From assembly GCA_033220425.1 (NCBI GenBank), contig CM065646.1, positions 3,479,501 to 3,543,500 on the forward strand: a stretch of 64,000 bases of DNA, in the 5' to 3' direction. The DNA comes from Lepraria neglecta (Eukaryota > Ascomycota > Lecanoromycetes > Lecanorales > Stereocaulaceae). The notes under the pieces were generated by a model, which saw nothing but the letters and a program-made list of their open reading frames with translations, made no database searches and was not told where the DNA came from. Position numbers and translations under genes: made by a program. Positions within the stretch are counted from its first letter, which is position 1, and each line of letters starts with the position of its first letter. Below, piece after piece: positions 58,980-64,000 of the stretch.

Positions 58980-59447
58980 TATTATAAACTACGTTGCGTA
59001 CTATATCGTATATAGATTGATTCTTAATAGGGATAGAGGTATAATAGAGTAAGAGTATAAAATAGGCTTCAAGTAATACTAAGCGGGTCTGGTATATAAT
59101 TAGATAATATATATTCAGTACTTAGCCTAAGAGATCTATCGTATATAGTAGATAGTAGATATAAACCAAAGTTAAGTATAATACTCCAAGTGGTAAGTAG
59201 TACTCCGTATATATAGATATACGAAAGTCCGCCAAGCCCTCTTTGAGCGTACTGATCGCACTGCGCTCATTGCGCTTATCATTCTTGAGCGCACTAAGCG
59301 TACTACGCTTATACCGCTTATCGCTTAGCATGCCAAGCCTTAGGGTCTTGTCCGAGTCGGATACTAATTCGTTCGACTCGGTGCCAAGCCCGTTCGACAA
59401 CGTTCGACAACTATGCGTTCAGGATAGCACGGTTGTGGCTTGTAACA
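58980..59447 (-). repeat. 5' LTR of element B
   Basis: A 468-bp LTR, partner of 46081-46545. The leader sequence beside it (GGGTACTTAAAG on the plus strand) matches the one beside the 5' LTR of element A, so the two elements share the same primer-binding region and lineage. Confidence 0.85.
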
Positions 59448-59988
59448 TAAAGGTAGACTAGCTAGGGCACTTAATAGAAAGTATAATAAGAAGAGTCTAA
59501 AAAAGGGAAAGTATACTCGGTTGCAAGCTTTCGAAGAAACTACACGGCGATAGCCATCTAGATTTAAATACGTTGAGGGTATACGAGATATAATTACCGC
59601 TAGCCAAGCTGCTATTGCTGGGATAAATACTACCTTTATAGTAAGCTAGGTAGCTCGTAAAGAGGTGAATACTAAGGCTGACGTGTTCTTTGAAAGAGGA
59701 GGCACTACTATATCTACACTGAGAGGGGGTAGAGGTGCTCTACCAAGCCAGAGAGCTCGACTAGGGCAGGCCTACGGTGGAGGGCGGGGCGGAGCTGGTG
59801 CTCCACCAAGCCAGCCAGCTCGACAGCGCCCTTAGAGTCAGCGCATTCGGGCGGCGGTGACAGCAGCGCTGAGGCTCAGCCGCGGTGGGAGAGCTCGGGG
59901 TAACGAATCGACGGTCAATATCTACGGTGGCTATAGGGTGGCATATGGGGGGGCATATAGGGGGGCTTACGACCCTGACGCATGGTAG
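59448..59988 (+). mobile_element. MULE DNA transposon, right part with transposase C-terminus
   Basis: Directly after element B and the second TAAAG, the transposase frame continues GRLARALNRKYNKKSLKKGK, FEETTRRxPSRFKYVEGIRD and AFASQ-like ITASQAAIAG, then a Gly/Arg-rich tail (GGRGGAGAPPSQPARQR, GGYRVAYGGAYRGAYDP) and a TAG at 59986-59988. Skipping one TAAAG copy leaves the frame unbroken across the junction, which shows the insertion landed inside the coding region. The last 250 bases are GC-rich and little mutated compared with the left part. Confidence 0.7.
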
Positions 59989-60678
59989 CAAAGCTCCGAC
60001 CAATCAGATCGCACGCTGGGAGAAAATTTTCAACTGTAAAGACGTCGTTTTTGAATGATTTGGACTGAGATAGATCGATATCATATATTTGGAATTTTGG
60101 TGATCTGCGGCGAACGAGGTACCTCTGTTTAGGAGTATTTTGCTAGGTAGATTATGTACCTTGTTCTCGTTCTGGAAGGGTGTACGCCTAGTGAATTCGG
60201 GGGTGTACGCCTAGTGGGATAGGGTGTACGCCTACTGAGAAAGGGTGTACGCTGAAGGGAAGCCTTCATCTACGCCCTAACTTACTAGATAAATTTACCA
60301 ATACGTGAAAGCGCGTAATAATACCGAGCCCTGACTTTTCCACGCTAAGTCCTCGAACCAAGAAGAACGCCATGGAAGGATGATATGGTCACGTGGGTTT
60401 GCGCCTGAGACTGCGCGTCTTGCAAGCGACAAAGTTCTTCCGATTGCTCTCTTATTGATCCTATCTCTGTCTGCATTTGTTCTTAAACTTCATTTTTCAA
60501 AACCTCAATCTAATGCCTCTCCCTGCCTCTCGTCCCCTACAATCTCTTCCACTCCCGACATCTCCTTCAACGCGAAGCCTTCCCACAGAAACATCTCCAC
60601 GAGCCTGTCAAGCATCCCCAAACAGGGATTTAGAGGGCACAGGCTGTCCACAAAACGACAGCCAGTGGACAGTGGCTA
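59989..60678. other. Stretch between MULE remnant and NLR gene
   Basis: Contains the GTACGCC tandem repeat (60178-60258) and the presumed 3' flank of the NLR. A plus-strand frame starting at 60380 is open but has no recognisable family. Confidence 0.4.
60178..60258. repeat. Four tandem copies of GGGTGTACGCC
   Basis: Copies of TGTACGCCTAGTG-like sequence start at 60181, 60204, 60225 and 60246 (spacing 21-23 bp), the last one diverged. They lie 190 bases beyond the MULE transposase stop, so they could be subterminal repeats of that transposon. Confidence 0.7.
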
Positions 60679-63600
60679 TCACGATGACAAAGAGCCCGTC
60701 ATAATGCAACGAACAAACGTGACTCGGCCAGTGGCACTACCGGCGACAATCGTGTCGGCGTAGCTTGCCCACTTTCCAGGGCGATATTCGGGAGGAAGCC
60801 ACAAGATCCTCTCAGTAGACGAAGTGACCCAATCGTCCTTGATTGCTAGCCGACTTCCTAATAAGTTTGGAGATGGGTCAGGCGTTCTCGCGGAAGCGCT
60901 GGGGAATGGTATCCGTGGTGGTAGGGGCAATGACCTGCCGTTCACCAGAATCTGGGAGCCGTCCTCACTGAAGTCGACGTTATGTTCGTATGTGCCAGTG
61001 TCGTAGCAAAATATATCCGTCGAGCTGGCAACATCCCATACTCGCACCGTCTTATCGGCTGAGCCCGATGCCACTCGTGACCCGTCGGGCGAGAACACCA
61101 CGCTGTTGACTGAATGTGAATGACCTTCGAGCGTGTGCGTACACTGGCCCGTCTGCACGTCCCACACTCGTACCGTTTCGTCGATTGAGCCCGATGCTAC
61201 TCGTGACCCGTCGGGCGAGAACACCACGTTGTTGACTAAATCTGAATGACCTTCGAGCGTGTGCGTACACTGGCCCGTCTGCACGTCCCACACTCGCACC
61301 GTTTCGTCGTCCGAGCCTGATGCCACTCGTGACCCGTCGGGCGAGAACACCACGCTATTAACTAAATTAAAATGACCTTCGAGCGTGTGCGTACACTGGC
61401 CCGTCTGCACGTCCCACACTCGCACCGTCCTGTCGTCTGAACCCGATGCTATTCGTGACCCGTCGGGCGAGAACACCACGCTTTTGACCTAACTGGAATG
61501 GCCTTCAAGTGTCTGAATACATGCGTTCCATTCGTTAGGAACCTGTGACATTACCCAGATATCTTCTGGTGCTTCTACGCTAAACGACTGCCGAAGGATG
61601 CTCTGAATGGGACTGAAGACGAGTCCTGCACTATATAGCTGTAGGGGTGCTATACTGAGTACATGACTAAAGGTGTGTGTGAACCTTACTATATCTCGGA
61701 CTAAAGATTAGAGGGCGGGGGCGTTCTTGTCCTAGATCTCACGCTTTAGTACATCCCCAGCGCTCTCATGAACTATACTTACATCGATCAAGCTTTCTAA
61801 TTGCATCATCATGATCATTCCCTTCGGTAGCTTACCGACAAGGCTCATTGCCTCTAGCCAATAGAGGCAATACTCTTGGAGGAAGCGATGTACGGATCCA
61901 TCATCAATCAGTCTCATCTGCGCACGTTCTGCATAGTCTAGCCAGTATCGGCACGTATACTGAAGCGCGCTGAAGAGATGCTGTGTAATAACTGTAGAGC
62001 TAACATCTTCCACCAGCGTGCTAGGACTTTTCAGGCCGCAGAGATCTTTCCGGAGTACAGACATGACACGGATACTCCGTTCAGCTAATACACTATGCGT
62101 TACAGTTTGATCGACAAACAGATACTCGTTGCATCGACTTCGATCGTATAGGAAGTCCCGGAAGGACGGGTGATGTAATCGAATTGGACGTTCGGTACCA
62201 CTAGGTATATCTAGGATAGAATGAAGGTCAGCTAATGTCTGCTCAACCTCTTCCGTTTCATGACCGAGGAGATGACCCAGGCTAGCGACTGAGAGCGGGG
62301 CAAAGAGCACAGCGATGGTGCCCAGCGTGAGTCGAAGGTAGTTCGCAACATCTGCTTTCTCTTCATTGCTTAGATCATTACTAATTGCGCTCTCCAGCAC
62401 TATTAAGTATATTTGATCTAAAACCGAGTTCGGTTCACCGGGATCATGACGGCTTTCAAGAATCGATAAAAGTCTATTCTTGACTAACCTCCCACCCTTC
62501 GAGACATATCGACAAACGGTTGCCGCCTATATGAAGATGCTGCCAGACATTACGACAAGGCGATGGATGTCGGCATCGCCCGGCCAGTGTAGGCCGAGCC
62601 TGCGTGACTGACGGATTTTGGTGAAGTGAAAATGCAAGAAGATGAAAAGATCGTTCTGGACGACGAATTCAGAGATTTGGTGTAGGACTACATTGAGATG
62701 GCGCTGGCCCAGATCATGATTAAATCCATTGCGAATGGCGACCTCGGGTCGACTGGTCACGAATATTCGAAGAGCGGTCTGATTAACCCCTCGAGCATCG
62801 AGCAGGAGCTCGATAATATGGCTCATATCGTCGTCAGTCCCGCACTTATCTACCGCATTAATCACGAGCAGTACGCGCGCTGAAGAGGAAGTCGTTAGAA
62901 GCTCTGACAAAAAATTCTGGATCAATGCTGTCCACTGTGCTTTCTGTGTTCTGCGGACGATTCCTTCGTCTGCAGTAATGGCTTTTCGTAGGGCGCTTTT
63001 GTATGCTGGCCAACGGTAGCTCAGCTGCTTAGCAAGTGTGCTAACAAACTTGTGAATGTGACCAGCGTCGCCGCCTCCCCTGGAGAAGAAGAAGCTTCCC
63101 ATCTGCCATTGCGAATTGGTATACTCTTGTGTAATGGTACGAGCGATTGTCGATTTGCCCGTCCCCGCCCAACCACTCAACCAGTATATATGTTGCGGGC
63201 TGTCGCCATTCAGCCAGCTTCGGATGTCCTGTAACAAGTCGATTCGCGTGCCACGCAGGCAAAATGGATCATGGTCTCGTCCGATCGCATCGAATGCAGC
63301 TTCTTCAGTAATCTCCAGCCCAGTCGGAGGGTCTTCTGTCACGAGATGATTTGGTTAGTCAACTTCGGCGCGATACCCCTCGCGCTCTAAAGACTTGCCG
63401 ATCTCTTCTCGCAACCGTACGAATGCCCTTTCCTCACCTTCCCCGTAGAGAAGTGGCATATAGATGTCAAAGAGACCTAACAGAGAGTATGCCTTATCTT
63501 CCCGACGCTTCGTTGCGCGACGGCTCGCCCAAGAAAATCGGTCTTCAATCTTAAAACCTGCCACAGGTGCTCCGCGCAATGCTTCGATCGCAATCCCTGT

Positions 63601-64000
63601 GACTTCGTGGATAACCTGTACCAAAGATTTCTTACTGCCAAGTTGGTCGCCCTCTTGTGAGAAGAATTCGACCGAAGAGGGGGCAATCAGTTCCTGCAGT
63701 GTCCACCCTCGACTAAACCATCGACTCTTCCGAAATAACGCTTCCCACGTGTTCGGTGATAACCGTATATTTGTACCCTCCTCATACGTTGAGACATCGG
63801 GTAGATATACGTAGCATTTGTCCGCTTTTTGATACCAGCGAAACATCGAATTGATCGCCTCACTGAGCTCGGCGCTGCTCGATTTGTCGATGCAACAGGT
63901 GTCCACCCAGAAATATTGTAGACCATCACTGGCAGCTTGTGCTCTGCAGAATTCAATCTTTTTGTAGCCAATCTTGTTCCTACCTGTGCCTTCCGTGACA
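60679..64000 (-). pseudogene. HET-NACHT-WD40 NOD-like receptor, 5' end outside window
   Basis: A single leftward frame runs from the right edge to 60679, interrupted by about five in-frame TAA/TAG stops. It holds a HET domain (FWVDTCCIDKSSSAELSEAI, SRGWTLQELIAP, RREDKAYSLLGLFDIYMPLL; 63.36-64.0 kb) and a NACHT NTPase (Walker A GWAGTGKST near 63160, a Walker B-like VLLVINAVDKC near 62865 that departs from the usual acidic consensus). The winged-helix/helical part follows (IRLHHPSFRDFLYD), then four WD40 repeats of about 42 residues (FSPDGSRVASGSDDETVRVW type, 61.0-61.48 kb) and a C-terminal cap. The repeats are almost identical in DNA. This is the architecture of fungal heterokaryon-incompatibility NLRs, which sense non-self through the WD40 face and trigger cell death through HET. 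The start codon is beyond position 64000. Confidence 0.92.

Larger units (their letters stand above)
46081..59447 (-). mobile_element. Ty3/gypsy LTR retrotransposon B, split by element A
   Basis: This full-length minus-strand element has its 3' LTR at 46081-46545 and its 5' LTR at 58980-59447, flanked by the 5-bp target duplication TAAAG (46076-46080 and 59448-59452). Its pol region includes an integrase-like part (about 47.4-48.3 kb), RNase H and reverse transcriptase (about 48.5-49.9 kb, with the YLDD-type segment near 49340), protease-like and gag parts (about 50.2-52.1 kb and 58.87-58.98 kb). A purine-rich tract precedes the 3' LTR. It is broken, with dozens of stops along its length, and strongly RIP-affected. 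Element A (52155-58861) is inserted in its gag region. Confidence 0.85.

Noticed and set aside
60380-60763. 127-codon plus-strand frame with a hydrophobic N-terminal segment
   Set aside because: It overlaps the C-terminus of the minus-strand NLR and has no recognisable family. A faint likeness to a frame near 5929-6123 (FSKPQSN and FSQPRSN) is probably chance in pyrimidine-rich DNA.

Overview
The window reads as repeat-rich, accessory DNA of a filamentous ascomycete (Pezizomycotina). The evidence is the gene content (HET-NACHT-WD40 receptor, DUF3723, DUF3435, fungal ferric reductase, zf-3CxxC), short GT-AG introns of about 50 bases, and pervasive damage of the repeat-induced point mutation (RIP) type: TA is in great excess and gene remnants are broken mostly by TAA and TAG where Gln or Trp is expected. 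Almost no gene is intact, so most entries are pseudogenes followed through their stops.

Left part (about 1 to 40.6 kb): this looks like a decayed Starship, the giant fungal tyrosine-recombinase element. At 37.8-40.1 kb, minus strand, lies a DUF3435 'captain' with the YR residues and a C-terminal zinc-finger tail. It reads leftward into a cargo holding a complete-length DUF3723 gene (6.9-10.7 kb) and an almost intact ferric reductase (12.3-14.1 kb). Both are recognised Starship auxiliary genes. Other cargo: two protein-kinase-like genes, a zf-3CxxC protein, a CSC1-type stress-gated channel, two ankyrin genes in tandem (the first with an F-box), a P450 fragment, a SET-domain C-terminus, several membrane proteins, repeat-bearing hypothetical proteins and a 112-bp satellite rich in CCTAGG.

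Middle part (about 40.6 to 60 kb): very AT-rich repeats. A roughly 248-bp tandem repeat is followed by a partial Ty3/gypsy element (C, minus). Then comes a MULE DNA transposon whose transposase gene is split by a Ty3/gypsy element (B, minus, target duplication TAAAG), which is itself split by a related chromodomain element (A, plus, target duplication TATAT). The order of events is therefore MULE, then B, then A.

Right part (60.7 to 64 kb): a HET-NACHT-WD40 NOD-like receptor on the minus strand, running off the right edge and broken by about five in-frame stops, with four near-identical WD40 repeats. Whether it belongs to the same Starship is unclear, because the captain points away from it.

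All family names come from reading translations by eye. The left end of the element is not in the window and its captain-side end is only inferred from a change in base composition.
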